64,000 nucleotides of DNA from Mytilinidion resinicola (GCF_010093595.1 NW_022985449.1:431410-495409), one strand, 5' to 3'; positions 46,461-58,220 are shown, counted from the stretch's first letter. Numbers and translations are program-made. Notes: generated from the sequence alone by a model not told the origin.

Positions 46461-47009
46461 ATGCGTTTCTCCTCCACCATCGCTGCCACCGCCGCCCTCG
46501 TGGCTGGTGTGTCCGCTGGCTACGGCAACTTCACCGCCTCCCCGGTCGCCTACGTCACCGAGACCTACGTCGACTACACCACCGTCTGCCCGGAGGCCAC
46601 CACCCTGACCATCGGCGAGTCGACCTACACCGTCACTGAGGTCAGTTTCCCTAGAGCATCCTGAAATTCGAGCAATCACTAACTCCCCTTCAAGGCCACT
46701 ACCCTGACCATCACCGCCTGCTCGTGCACCCTGACCAAGCCCGTCTACACCAGCCTGGTCACCTCGTGCTCCACCAGCGCGGCCTCCGCGGCCCCGGCTC
46801 CCCCAGTGTACACCTCCGTCGCTGCTGGCTCTTCCCCGGCCCCGTACCCCATCGGCACTGGATCCACCCCGGCCTACACCCCCAAGCCCACTGGCACCGG
46901 TGCCTACACCGCCCCGATCGCCACCTTCACTGGTGCTGCCAACAAGGTTGGCGCTGCCTCCGGCGCTGGCCTTGCGGCCCTCTTCGGCCTCGTCGCTTAC
47001 GTCTTGTAA
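46461..47009 (+). CDS. GPI-anchored wall protein, CCG-6-like, 164 aa
   Basis: Two exons, 46461-46640 and 46695-47009, phase 0, 54-nt intron (GTCAGT, AAG). Signal peptide MRFSSTIAATAALVAGVSAG. The mature part has tandem VTETYVDYTTVCPEATTLTI and ATTLTITACSCTLTKPVYTS segments, a Pro/Ser/Thr stalk (PIGTGSTPAYTPKPTGTGAY) and a C-terminal GPI-attachment signal (VGAASGAGLAALFGLVAYVL). The arrangement matches the small clock-controlled ccg-6-like and related Ser/Thr-rich GPI proteins of filamentous ascomycetes, abundant at the cell surface. Codons are strongly C-ending (GCC, ACC, GTC), a sign of high expression. An NFT sequon lies at about residue 23. Confidence 0.88.
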
Positions 47010-48491
47010 GCGGCTGGTTCATGAGAGGCCTGTCGCGCACCAGAGCAGTTTGATGTTCGACAGGTCGATTATGGATGGGCAGTTTTGGGGATTCGGTTTC
47101 TCTCGCGGTCAACGGCTCCAGGCTTCCTATCATGATTCTTAGGCATTGCGATAGGCGTCTGGGGTCGTTTCTCCGGGCGTGCGGCGTCATCCACCTGTAC
47201 GGATGGTTCTTGCACCGAGTTGCATACCTTAATTTCTTGTTGACGCTTGGTACATCGATGGAAGGGCTCCAGTCAAGATACTCTGAGGGGCGAATGTTCA
47301 AGTGGTGTGGTCTGGAGAATTCATGTTCATAATAACTCGAGCGATGTTGGATAGTCATCTTCCCGGGAAGAGTTTGGGCAAGCTTAATCACATGTTCTTT
47401 TCCACTACTCGTCGTCTTGATACCCTCTTGCGCGTCTCTTTCTTCGGTGGTCCGCCCAGGCGGCAACCCTAATGGTTCCAGTACATCTTTTTTGGGAGTT
47501 TTGTCGGTCTTCCTGTCAATGATATCCAATGCGCAGGGCATATAGAGAGTCTCAGGTTACTTTATACGATAGCTTAGATTTATGGCCGATTCTTCAACAT
47601 ACGCATTGCCTGGGACGCCGACTTTTGGCCCAGCACTTTTGATCTCGTGCAGAATTGTAGCACTGTGAACTCACTGAATTGATGGCAAACGGCGTGGTGT
47701 GAGCGGAGTGGAGAGAGGTCTGACATCCATAATGCTGGCAACGTTCCGGGGGGATGCGATTGACCCGGAATGTAAAATTGCGCAGGTCCCACGGCGGCTC
47801 GCTATCGATTCGGCTACACTTCCTCATCAAAGCAAGACTTACGCTACTGGTTTCTGGTTCTCTATGCCGCATTTAGATAGCTGTACGACAAAACTTCCAA
47901 GGCGATGGAGCCTGTCAGGCCACGATCGCTCTACGCTCTGGACCTGGTGAATCACTGCGGCGGATGCAGTGGGTGTTTCCGGCGCAGGAATGGCGTTGCT
48001 GGCGCGAGGGGGAGATGCGGGAAGCTGTCGTGAAATAGACTTCCAGGGTCTACGACGACACGGCATGGCTTTTGAAACACTGAGATAACGTAAGGAGCCT
48101 GGTTACGCAGCTAGAGATTAGGGAGATACGCATCAGTGGGTCATAAATATGTGCACCCGATTTTATGCCATCTTGAGTACTGGAAGCAAAGAGGCCAAAA
48201 TCCCGCTCTGAGCACACTTACATCTTATCCGGATTTCAAGCAATGTGATGAATCTTCTCAAGTAGTAGGGCGAGTGTGCAACCTTTAAGAGAAGGCGCAG
48301 TAAATATCATCTGTTATTCAAACGTGAGAGATCTGTTGGTGTTGAAGTTGCATTTACCTATCTACCCCGCTAAAATGAGGCTGACACCCACGCGCCTCCC
48401 ACCACGGCTCCGTCATTCCAGGCACCACCACTCTGCAGCCTATCACCCACGTCTCTGCGTTCCTTCCTCTCCCCCTCTTTAACAATCTGCC
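47010..48491. other. 1.5-kb intergenic region
   Basis: A minus-strand frame at 47839-48066 begins with a basic, presequence-like stretch (MPCRRRPWKSISRQLPASPP) but no further exon could be attached. Otherwise no gene seen; the right end is the UBP14 promoter. Confidence 0.35.
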
Positions 48492-51139
48492 ATGGCCTGT
48501 AAACACGTCGACGCTCCGGGTAGGTCTCCGCCAGCTACAGTACATAGCTTCCACAGACTTAACCACCATCGCAGAGCTTCATGCCCCCGGGCCAACCCAG
48601 TCTGTTTACCGTGAAGACTGCACACAGTGCTTTGACTCAATAGTAGGATTCATCAAAGACGCTCTTCAAGATCATTACCTGTATAGTTAACAGAATACCT
48701 GTTTCAGGACGACCCCTCTGGCTTAGATGTTTGCCTCTTCTGCTTCAACGGAGGCTGCACCGGCGACAGGAGCCACTCTCTCCTCCATCATGTCTCGAGC
48801 AAGCATCCCCTTGTCCTCAACATCAAGCGTACTAGGAAGAAGGTCAAGCGGGACGAGCCACCCCAGAAGATCTCTAAGCTCTCCATCGCCGCCGAGACGG
48901 AATCGGACCGCTACGACACGACCACCCAAGTCAAATGTTACGAATGTGGCATCGACGACGTTGATCGGACCTCGGGCAAGCTCTCCAATGTTGTGGACGC
49001 TGTGCTAAAGGCAAATACATTCGCTAGGCAGGAGGAAGTGAAGGCGTGGGAGCAAGAGTTGACGGCATGCGAGCACACGCTGTATTTGGAACAGCAACCT
49101 GCGAGAGTGATCGAGTCTCAAAGCCTTGGCCATTGCTCCAAGTGTGAACTGAACGAGAATCTGTGGTTGTGTCTCACATGTGGCAACCTTGGCTGTGGTA
49201 GAGCTCAATTCGGAGGGACCGGAGGAAACTCCCATGGTGTTGCACATACCCAAGACACTGGTCATCCTGTGGCGGTCAAGCTTGGTTCCCTGACGGCAGA
49301 TGGCACCGCTGATATCTACTGCTACTCTTGCGACGAGGAACGAGTGGATCCGGAGCTCCCAGATCATCTGATGCACTGGGGGATCAACATCAAGGACAGA
49401 ATCAAGACGGAGAAGAGTCTCACAGAGATGCAGGTTGAGCAGAATCTGTTGTGGGAATTCTCTATGACTACAGAGGATGGGAAGGAGCTGAAGCCGCTTT
49501 TTGGTGCTGGATTCACCGGACTGAAGAATCTTGGTAATAGCTGTTATCTGGCAAGCGTGCTTCAGAGCCTGTTCGCCATGCCAGAGTTTTCAGAGCGGTA
49601 TTATCTTCCTAATGAAGCACCCCCGAACACATCCACCCCCGCAGAAGACTTGGAAACGCAGTTGCGGAAGCTGGCAGATGGTCTGCTCTCTGGACGCTAC
49701 TCCAAGCCTGATAGCGATATTGTTGTCTCGGAGCACACGCCAGAAGTACCACACCAGAAAGGCCTTGCTCCTGCTATGCTCAAGCATCTTATCGGACGAG
49801 GACATGCCGAGTTTTCCACAATGAGACAACAAGACTCTTTCGAACTACTCCTTCACCTCCTGAAGCTCATCACGCGCTCGCAGCACCCATCAGGCTTGAA
49901 GGATCCTGTGGAGGCTTTCCGCTTCGTCATGGAGCAGCGACTACAATGCCTAAACTGCAAGAAAGTGCGATATCGTACTGACGAGCAGGAGAACATCTCA
50001 ATCCCCGTGCCCATCAGGAGAGTTCCAAAGGAAGCCAAGATGGATGTAACCGATAGCGAAGGCAAAGATAAGGAGAAGGAGGAGTTCGAACCTGTGACTT
50101 TGAAAGAGTGCCTGGACATCTTTACAGCTAACGAAATGGTTGAGCTCACCTGCTCTTCTTGCGGCAGCACAGACGGCTTTCTGAAGAAATCGCTCTTCAA
50201 GACTTTCCCTACAGTGCTAGCAGTCAATGCACGTCGCTTCGAGTTGGTCAATTGGGTTCCCACTAAGCAGGACGTTCCGGTCCTTGTCGACGACGAACCA
50301 TTCTCCTTTGATGCCTACAAATCCCATGGACTCAGCGATGGCGAAGAGTTGCTTCCGGAAGATACTAATGTCGGAAGTGCTCCCAAGTGGGTGCCAAACG
50401 AGGCTGGCCTGGCAATGCTAGAGGCAATGGGCTTCCCGCGTGTCAGGTGCGAGAAAGCGCTACATGCTACAGGAAACGCGGATCCAGAAGCTGCCTCTAA
50501 TTGGCTGTTCTCTCATATGGAAGACCCTGATATTGATACGCCTATCGACTTCAATGCCGGTGCTGGCGCCGGGGGTGCAGCGTCAGCTATTGATCCGGAG
50601 AAGATCGAGTCTCTGTGCAACATGGGCTTTGGCGCCCCTCAATCTCGACAGGCGTTGAAGGAAACTGGTGGCGATGTTGAGAGGGCGGTGGACTGGCTGT
50701 TCAATCATCCTGACGCTGTTGGTGACTTCGATGACGACAGCGGTAGCAAGGTACGAATCATCATCTTGACCTTCTCTCTATCTATTATATTTGAAGCCCT
50801 AGAGACTGACCATGTCCACCGTAGGATGGCCCCTCAACCGAACCAGCTGCAAAGTTCGTTCCTGGCAGTGACAAGCTGCCTGCAACATTCAAGCTGGAAT
50901 CTATCGTCTGCCACAAAGGAAGCTCGATACATGCTGGGTAAGCAGCCAGTTACAGAATCTGCCATTTCCTTCAAAAGCTAACATGATCGAACAGGCACTA
51001 CGTAGCATTTATTCGAAAGAACATCCCAGAAGACAACGCCACGTCGTGGGTGCTCTTCAATGATGAAAAGGTGGCCAAAGCAGGCGACGTGGAGGAGATG
51101 AAGAAGTTTGCATATGTCTATTTCTTCAGGCGTTCGTGA
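48492..51139 (+). CDS. UBP14: Ubiquitin-specific protease UBP14/USP5, 798 aa
   Basis: Five exons: 48492-48519, 48575-48642, 48708-50750, 50825-50937 and 50995-51139, all in phase. N-terminal and central zinc-finger UBP modules: CTQCFDSIDDPSGLDVCLFC, HHVSSKHPLVLNIKR and CSKCELNENLWLCLTCGNLG with CGRAQFGGTGGNSHG. The catalytic cysteine box is GLKNLGNSCYLASVLQSLFA. Two UBA domains (about 585-630 and 648-685: GLAMLEAMGFPRVRCEKALH; IESLCNMGFGAPQSRQALKE) interrupt the catalytic domain, as in USP5. Exons 4-5 supply the histidine box, SIHAGHYVAFIRK. The enzyme disassembles free, unanchored polyubiquitin chains to keep the ubiquitin pool and proteasome clear. A start at the ATG inside exon 3 would lose half of the first zinc finger. 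Confidence 0.96.
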
Positions 51140-51953
51140 GGCAAGTGAGCGGCATGCATACGACTTGGCGATTGGTGGTGATTGGCATTTGCGGCTGGCG
51201 CAAAGGTGGGTGGTGCATTGGCGGGGCGGCAGTCGATTGGATGAGGCATGAGGGGTGAAAAGCGAATATGATAGACAGGTTTATACACCATTCCCAGGGG
51301 GTTTACGCCTCCTTCATTCCCTCTCCGATACAGGCCCGTTGATAAGGAGGTCCTTTACAAATCAAGAAGTGTTAGATCTATTCGTCTTGCAATTCTTCGA
51401 TGTCGTGCAAGATTTATTGAAGTGGAATCATAGGACGTCGCCGGATATACTGCGGAAGAATCCCATCGCACGGCACAACAGTAGGACTTGTTGCATACAT
51501 TAGCTGTTGTAAATACCGGCATGTCCAGGCATAGTTCACTTTCTTGTATGCAGTGATGAGGTGGCTAGTATATGGGATGAAAAGCGATGGCGGCAATAGA
51601 TGGCAAGTGAATAGGAAAGTGCCGAGTGAATTGAAGATACAGACTTATCTACCTACCTGCAATTGGTACAAAGGCTCGGACATATCGGAGTAGTGCAGCT
51701 TTATCCGCTTTCACCCTTCACCAGATGGAAAAACGTGGGGCACACATGGCCCGTGCACGATTCGCCACATGACATAAGTCTGGGCGTCTGGAACTTAAAC
51801 TCCTCGGGCTAAGTTGAACGAGCTTTCGCGTCTCGAAGAACACCACATCCACCACCTACAACCCACCTACCACCTACAATCCATCTGCGTAATCTGCTTT
51901 TGCCATCGACCTACCGCCCCTTCAACCTACACGCACATCTCCAGCCCTCCACC
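51140..51953. other. Intergenic region between UBP14 and ISU1
   Basis: About 810 bases: UBP14 3' flank and ISU1 promoter. A run of ACCACCTACAACCCACCTAC-like short repeats sits at 51840-51890, just upstream of ISU1, probably in its leader. No gene. Confidence 0.45.
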
Positions 51954-52752
51954 ATGTTCAGGAGGATCGCAACCACCGTCCCCGCGACCGCGGGCCGAGT
52001 TCTCTCCAGCGCTGCCAGACCCTCCATCGCCTCTCCCATACGGACCGCCGCGCCCGCGAGCGTTGGCGTCAACAGCCGGCGGACCTACCACGAAAAAGAT
52101 GAGTCTTCCCCCCTCTCTCACCGCCGTATGTCGGAGCAATTGCCACACCGCACACCTCGGCCATAAGCCCCCCTCATCTCCGCCCTCTCCCCCTCTTGTT
52201 GTTCATCCGCGACGCTCCGCTAACACCTTGTCACTGCTCGACCACTACAACAAGCCGCGCAATGTCGGCTCCATGTCCAAGAACGACACCGATGTCGGCA
52301 CGGGGCTGGTCGGCGCGCCGGCGTGCGGCGACGTCATGAAGCTGCAGATCCGCGTCGACCCCAACGACAACACGATCTCGGACGTCAAGTTCAAGACGTT
52401 TGGGTGCGGGAGCGCGATTGCGAGTTCCTCGTATTTGACCGAGTTGGTGCGGGGGATGACGCTGGAGGATGCGGCGAAGATTCGGAATACCGAGATTGCG
52501 AAGGAGTTGTGTTTGCCGCCTGTGAAATGTGAGTTTTTGCTGAAAACGATAAGGGGAAAGGAGATGGGGGATTATGGGCTGACGATGAATTTGATAGTGC
52601 ATTGCTCCATGCTCGCCGAAGATGCGATCAAATCCGCCATCTCGAACTACTACACCAAGAACCCCAAGGCGCGCGCGACGGATCTGGGAGGCACCGGTGC
52701 GCCGATTCCGAAGGTCGAGATTGAGACGGTATCGGCGGGGTCAGCTGCGTGA
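51954..52752 (+). CDS. ISU1: Mitochondrial iron-sulfur scaffold IscU-type, 197 aa
   Basis: Three exons: 51954-52098, 52235-52528 and 52598-52752. Start ATG at 51954 (CCACC context) gives an Arg-rich presequence (MFRRIATTVPATAGRVLSSA). The core is IscU: YHEKVLDHYNKPRNVGSM, GAPACGDVMKLQIRVDPNDN, FKTFGCGSAIASSSYLTEL, KELCLPPVKLHCSMLAED and AIKSAISNYYTKNPKA. The three cluster-ligand cysteines, the Asp in ACGD and the Hsp70-binding LPPVK are present. The protein assembles 2Fe-2S clusters in the matrix. Oddity: joining EK to VLDHYN needs the first intron to be 52099-52234, beginning ATGAGT and ending CAC, i.e. AT-AC, with a CTAAC branch site at 52220. No AG acceptor lies near the join. Intron 2 (69 nt) is normal GT-AG. 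Confidence 0.93.
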
Positions 52753-54147
52753 GACTCTCTCAAAGAGAAATGGGATGGTTGAAAATTGAGTCGGAAGGGG
52801 ATAGGTGGTTGTGGACGAAACGTCGTTTCATACCCTGTGGCTTGGGTTTCTATCACTGGAGACGGCGAGGACAACCGAATTCTCCCCTTACTGAAATGGC
52901 CCTGATGGCGTTGGGGTTGGCGTGCTTGCTTGCTTGTGGTTTCTTCTTGAGAAGCGAGTGGGAATTGAAATTGGTAGTTTTGTAGCTAGTGCCTGAGACA
53001 AATCTCAACTGCTTGAACCTACACCAGTATCCTGCCATCATGAGTGTGAGATACAAGACGGCGATAACTGCGTTGTTAGTGACGTGGTGGTCAACAATAA
53101 AGAAGCTTGCGAAAACGCCAAGCTGCATCCCACAGCAAGCGAAGAAATGAAGCGTAGAGGATGACGGGGTCCCAAGTCTTATGTATGTATCAAGAAAAGA
53201 ACGAAGAACTAGAGTCCCGTGGAGCAACTACAGACTTATGCAACCCCCCAACCAGCCAAGAACCGCGGTCCCCCAAAGCTCCAGTTATCTCACGCCACTG
53301 TTCTGACGAATGGCAGCCGCGGGTACGATCTGATATCGCGGTATCAGATGCTGACATCGGGTGGCCAGGACGTCAACTTGTGTGCATGGGGCACCAGGCT
53401 GTGGGTTTGAGCCAAAGGTGCAATGCTGGACTACGGCGCAGCTTGATCCAGGGCCTCTAAGTCGTGGTTGATAGCCCTGTAACTAACGCTCGATTTGTTG
53501 TTTTGAAAGCGGGGGTTATGAATGCGGGGAGGGGGCTGGCTTGGGGGCTGTTGGAATGAATTCGGGGTTGATTATGATGTGGCGGGATCTATGGACGGGA
53601 GCTAACTAGTCTGTTGCTAATTGGACTTTGCTTTGGGCAATATCATTGGCGTGGACTAGTTATGGATCAGGGCATCGGATTGGGGGGAATGCGCCATGCA
53701 TTGAGATGTATGAACGGGAGCCCGTCCCGTGCGATTTACACTCGATTTGGGCATGTTATTGACAAGGCTTGTGCAATTAGCCCTTTGATGAGAAAGATGA
53801 ACTGGAACCAGTCTATGTGATTTGCAACTTGCTCTTTTTTTTTGGCATGATATTAATAGGCCTGTGAGCACGTGACAAGGAGCGCGTTTTAGAATTAACT
53901 TCCAACGTCCTCGCGACATGCAAGTTTCTTCACAAAAGAGTTCGCGCGATAGTTGTCTGCTAAGATAGGTTTCGAAACAATGAAGCAAGAATGATATGCC
54001 GCTGCAGAGACTCCGCTGTGAGATACACAAAATGCCCGCTCAATCGTATCGTCGTAACATGCGCTCGCTCGCTCACTCGCTCCTTAAAAATGTCTCGAAG
54101 CCTCGCGTCAAATCACCATCGCCACTCCTCCCACCTCCAAGCCGCTC
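52753..54147. other. 1.4-kb convergent spacer between ISU1 and RAD54
   Basis: No gene supported. Short frames on both strands lack domain-like patterns. Confidence 0.4.
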
Positions 54148-56854
54148 TCAATGGCTGATGTACTGAAATACAGCGCTCACCTCCGCACACCCCGCCGCCG
54201 TCTCCTGCCTCAACAGCAAGTCCTGAATCGTGCTCAGTGGACTCTTTTCTCCCCCATTGACAAAGTGATTCCACGTGCTTGTGTCACCATACAACATCGC
54301 TTGCGCCGTGAGGATCTGCTTCCCATCCTCCTTCCGACATCGCTTGCACTTGAACGTATCGTGAGTGTCGCTAGTCGTGTGATCTCGATACTGGAACAGC
54401 TCGCGTAGGGAGTCGAGACTGAAATGGCGTTCGACGTCTTCTGCACTGTCGACGACGCAGGAGGAGAGGGACTGCTTATGGGACTGACGCTGGAAGATCT
54501 TTTCCTCGATCGTACCCGTTGCGATAAAGCGGTATACGAAACAGTCTTTCTTCTGTCCGTCACGCCACACACGCGCGAGGGCCTGCTGATCAGCTGCGGG
54601 ATTCCAGTCTGGGTCGAAGAGGACGAGGCGGTTCGCGCCAATGAGATTGAGACCGCATCCGCCAGCTTTGCTGCTGAGGAGAAAAATAAACTCGGGACCG
54701 TCTGGGTCGTTGAATTTGTCGACGAGCTTTTGGCGTTTGGAAACGTTCATGGTGCCATCGAGGCGGAGGCAGCCATAATTGCGTGCGCGGCAAAGTTGCG
54801 CAAAGACGTCGAGGGTTTGTGTATAATTGGAGATTAAAACAATCTTGTCGTTGGTGTCGGCGCGGATCCGGGCTAGCATGCGATCAAGGACGAGCATCTT
54901 GCCCGAGTACCAAACTTTCACATCGCGGTCCCGACCACGGGCATCTCTCTGAACAAAGTCATCGGGGAAGATGTCCTCGCATCCAGGCAGGTCGCCAGGT
55001 AAGTCCAACAGATCTGGATGATTGCAAAGCTTCTTGAGCATCCCGATAGCTTTGAGGGGCTGACTGCCTTTTCCACGAAGCAGGGACTGGATCTCAGGAG
55101 TCTTGATAAAGTAGTTGTAGAGGTCCTTCTGGAAGGGTGCGAGATTGCAGAAGACAACGTGCTCGTACTTAACCGGGAGGTATTTCGAAAGGATGTCATT
55201 CGTGCGGCGAATGATAAATTTGTTGACCAAAGTGAGGAGCTGACTTAAGCATTCGTCGCCCTTTTTGCGATCAGCATCAGTACCAGAGGCGTCACGTCCT
55301 CGGAGAATAGGAAGTTCGAATTTTTTGCGGAAGTCGTTGCGAGTGCCCAGATAGTTCGGATTGGCGAAGTTGAGTAGTGAGAAGTATTCAGAAAGATCGT
55401 TTTGGATTGGAGTTCCAGTGAGGATAACACGTTTTTGGACATTGAGTCCACTTAAGGCCACAAATGTCTGGTTTTCGCTATTCTTTAGTCGATGTCCCTC
55501 GTCGGCGAGGAGTAGTCCTATGGGTGTCTGCGCTAGTTCTTCAACATTTAACCTTAGCGTTTCGTACGAGACGATCAAGACTGGTCGAACGACAGCACGG
55601 CCACTTGCGATAGCCCACTGGCGAAGTTGTTGCGTCAGTACTTCTTTAGATGCCTTGCCATCAATTGCGAATGGAGTTATTGCGTCCGGGCCCAGCCATT
55701 TGACTAGCAACGTTAGCATCGGAGCGAATCTCGTGGGAAGCCAAGCCTTACCTAATTCGTTCGCCCAATTTCTCACGAGACTAGATGGGCAGACAATAAC
55801 ACACTTCTGAATTGTTGGTTTGCCTGCTTCGGGAGATTGCTTAAGAAGTGTCCACATCAAAGCAATGCATTGCAGCTGTTTTCGTTAGTGGAAGTCACTG
55901 GTATCTGAGCGACGGACTTACTGTCTTTCCTAGACCCATCTCATCGGCCATAATGCATCCTTCAGCATTCGGATCTATCAAACCAGTGGTACATCTATAT
56001 AAGAACTACACCAATTAGCCATAATCTCCAATCAAACATTCTCTCACAGACCTTAACACCCTCAATCTGATGCGGCCTCAGCACCTTCGCCAATTTCGGA
56101 TCAATAACCACCGGCACCTTCGGTCTATCATCTACCTTCTTCTTCAACCCTAAAATGTCCGCAAGACTCTTATGCACAACCGGTGCATCTAATGTCACCT
56201 CATCTCCATTGCCTTCTCCCTCCTTCGCCTCTTCTACCGCCAGCGTCTTCGGCTTATCATCAACCGTTGGATCATACAACACAATTGCAAACTCTCCACT
56301 CGGATCATGCAGCGGCCTCGCCACAAATACCCGGCCTTGCCTCATTCCCAGCAAAGGTGCCGGGCGAAACGCGTTGTACTCCCCGACATTCTTATTCAGT
56401 AGCGGCACCGCAAAGCGCGACTTAAATGCCGTGTCCTTATCTTTTGGTTTGAACACCGGGAAGCGATTCGCATCGCGAGTGGCGAGCGCGAGGCGTTCTT
56501 CATTAGAGTATGGTTTGTCGCCGTCCTCGACGCTTCCGTCAGCGTCCTTGTAGCTGATCTTGCGGCGCTTGCGGGCGGGTTTCTCGGAAGCCCGTGTTGG
56601 GGCAGCAGTACCAGGACATTTGAAGGGGCGGACGAGGCGAGAGACGGTTTCGGGCGTGCCGCCGTAGAGACGGGCGGACTTTTGGGTGGGAGTCGCGTTC
56701 TCCTTGTTTTCGCCCGATGCGAGGGCTTTGGGACGCTGCCTGTTTCTCAATTAGTCTCGCGTTGAGGGTGTATAGGGGAGTGCTTATACATTTGGTGGTA
56801 TAGAGCTGATGAGGTGTGGTGTTTAGGCGGCGAGGTGAAGGTTTTGGGACGCGA
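54148..56854 (-). CDS. RAD54: RAD54 recombination-repair translocase (SWI2/SNF2)
   Basis: Exons read: (5') 56854-56790, 56739-56052, 56005-55922, 55875-55752 and 55703-54148. SNF2 motifs: [40 protein letters not shown] (Walker A, across introns), VCPSSLVRNWANELVKWLGP, LLADEGHRLKN (Walker B DEGH), RVILTGTPIQNDLSEYFSLL, DKIVLISNYTQTLDVF, LLSSKAGGCGLNLIGANRLV, LFDPDWNPAADQQALARVWR. The C-terminus carries a cysteine pair region FKCKRCRKEDGK typical of Rad54. It stimulates Rad51 strand exchange and remodels nucleosomes. A 48-nt intron (55751-55704) has no stop, so unspliced RNA stays in frame. The extreme N-terminus (RPKTFTSPPKHHTSSALYHQ) is on the first exon; its start codon is unclear, one candidate being ATG at 56968 joined by GTAGAG...CAG. 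Confidence 0.94.
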
Positions 56855-57137
56855 CTGGTTCGTCAGCGGAAATCGCGCTAGCACATGACTTGCTTAGCAT
56901 CATCGTCATACAATTCACCATTGCTCTACATTACAAAAGACTACCTTCCCTCCCTCTACACGGAGCATAACTAGAAGCCGAGCACAGACTCACAGAAAAC
57001 GACAATCATCCGTCTACTATGCCGCTCTGGAGACACTCAATAGGTAGGTTCATCAAGACGAGAACAACAATTGTAACATCAAATACAATTGCGGAACAGC
57101 CTCCAAGCACTGCCAATCCTTCCTAAAACGGCGCGTT

Positions 57138-57797
57138 TTAGTGTTCATTCTCTGTCCGTCCAGCATACGCAGCCTCCCACGCGTCCTGGTCAGCGCCCCG
57201 AAGTTTCTCAATATATCGCTTTCCCTCATCATAATCCATCGGCAGTTTAAGTCCATATGCCATCATGAAGTTCTTCAGGCCACGCTTGCCAGAGTACCCC
57301 GCGTCCTTCAACCACTCGGAATCCGACTTGTCTTTCGGCTGGAGTGGCATCTGACAGTACTCAAGCACCCACAGACCATCGATCTCCTTGCAATCCGCGA
57401 TCAAAACCTCCTCTCCTCTTCCATTCCGGTTGAACAAGCTTCCAGTCTCGCTAGACCAGAATATCCCACTCATCTTGAATTTGCTCAGACTAACAACCGT
57501 CGTAGGCATTTCCGGGCAGTAGGCAGCGTTGAGTAAGATGAATTGAGTTCCGTTTGAACCGTGAACAAGTGCGTTACCGAATCCAAGAATTGGCAGCTGG
57601 CCTGAACCGCTAAGTACGAATTCGTTGTCGGTGGCTGACGTGATTCCGTCGGTGAAGCGGCTGATATCGTTGACGATATGTCGAGTTGTATTTGAAGAAA
57701 TAATGACGCTTTTGCTCAGCTTGTAGGCCGGGGCAACGTCCTGGGAACGATTTGTCACTTTCGTGACGCCTCCAGCATAATTCATGTATGAGGGCAT
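57138..57797 (-). CDS. Retropepsin-like protein of Ty1/copia ancestry, possibly exapted, 219 aa
   Basis: Intact single-exon frame with a genuine ATG (MPSYMNYAGGVTKVTNRSQD). The middle matches the protease / GAG-pre-integrase segment of copia polyproteins: VIISSNTTRHIVNDISRFTD, LPILGFGNALVHGSNGTQF, LNAAYCPEMPTTVVSLSKFK, MSGIFWSSETGSLFNRNGRG and EIDGLWVLEYC. In active elements the first of these reads D-S-G-A before xRHI; here it is S-S-N-T, so the catalytic aspartate is missing. The C-terminal 60 residues (DSEWLKDAGYSGKRGLKNFM) are not retroelement-like and form a neat end. No integrase, reverse transcriptase, LTR or stop codons are seen, which argues for a retained host gene rather than a decaying fragment. 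Function unknown. Confidence 0.6.
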   Translation of the reverse strand: MPSYMNYAGGVTKVTNRSQDVAPAYKLSKSVIISSNTTRHIVNDISRFTDGITSATDNEFVLSGSGQLPILGFGNALVHGSNGTQFILLNAAYCPEMPTTVVSLSKFKMSGIFWSSETGSLFNRNGRGEEVLIADCKEIDGLWVLEYCQMPLQPKDKSDSEWLKDAGYSGKRGLKNFMMAYGLKLPMDYDEGKRYIEKLRGADQDAWEAAYAGRTENEH

Positions 57798-58220
57798 ATT
57801 CGGAAAGAGGTAATGGTCAGATAAGTAATTGTGAGATTAGAGATTTGGAAAGCGATACGACGCGGTTTATACCTATAAGCTCGCTCGAACTCAGCTGAAT
57901 GCTCAGCTGAATGCTGCCTGTTGTTTGCCACCGTTGCCACCGTTGCCGCCTGCAAACCTCTCTTAGCACCTCAATACAACTCATACTTCCTTCACTGATT
58001 CTTTGCCCTTCCTACGCCAGCTGCCAAACATAGAGGTGCAGATCTATATGGACACTGTCAGTTATCGCGGCTTCTCTTTCCGCGTCACGTTACTCTCCTT
58101 TCTCGTCACCTGTTATACACGTGCGCTCAACAAAAATACAAACTCATGTTCAAAATAGCTTGGACTTCATTCTCATTCATCATCTGCCCCATCATCTACA
58201 ACTTCATCAGCACCGTCGCT
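57798..58220. other. Intergenic region
   Basis: Upstream of the retropepsin-like gene; includes short direct repeats GCTCAGCTGAAT (57890-57915) and CCACCGTTGCCACCGTTGCC (57930-57950). No gene. Confidence 0.4.

Noticed and set aside
46927..47541. 204-codon minus-strand open frame overlapping the CCG-6-like gene
   Set aside because: Antisense to a well-supported exon and without any recognisable domain.
51814..52752. Single-exon reading of the ISU1 locus (312 codons)
   Set aside because: Its first half is a translation of the leader and first intron in another frame; the mitochondrial presequence and EKVLDHYN core are recovered only by splicing.
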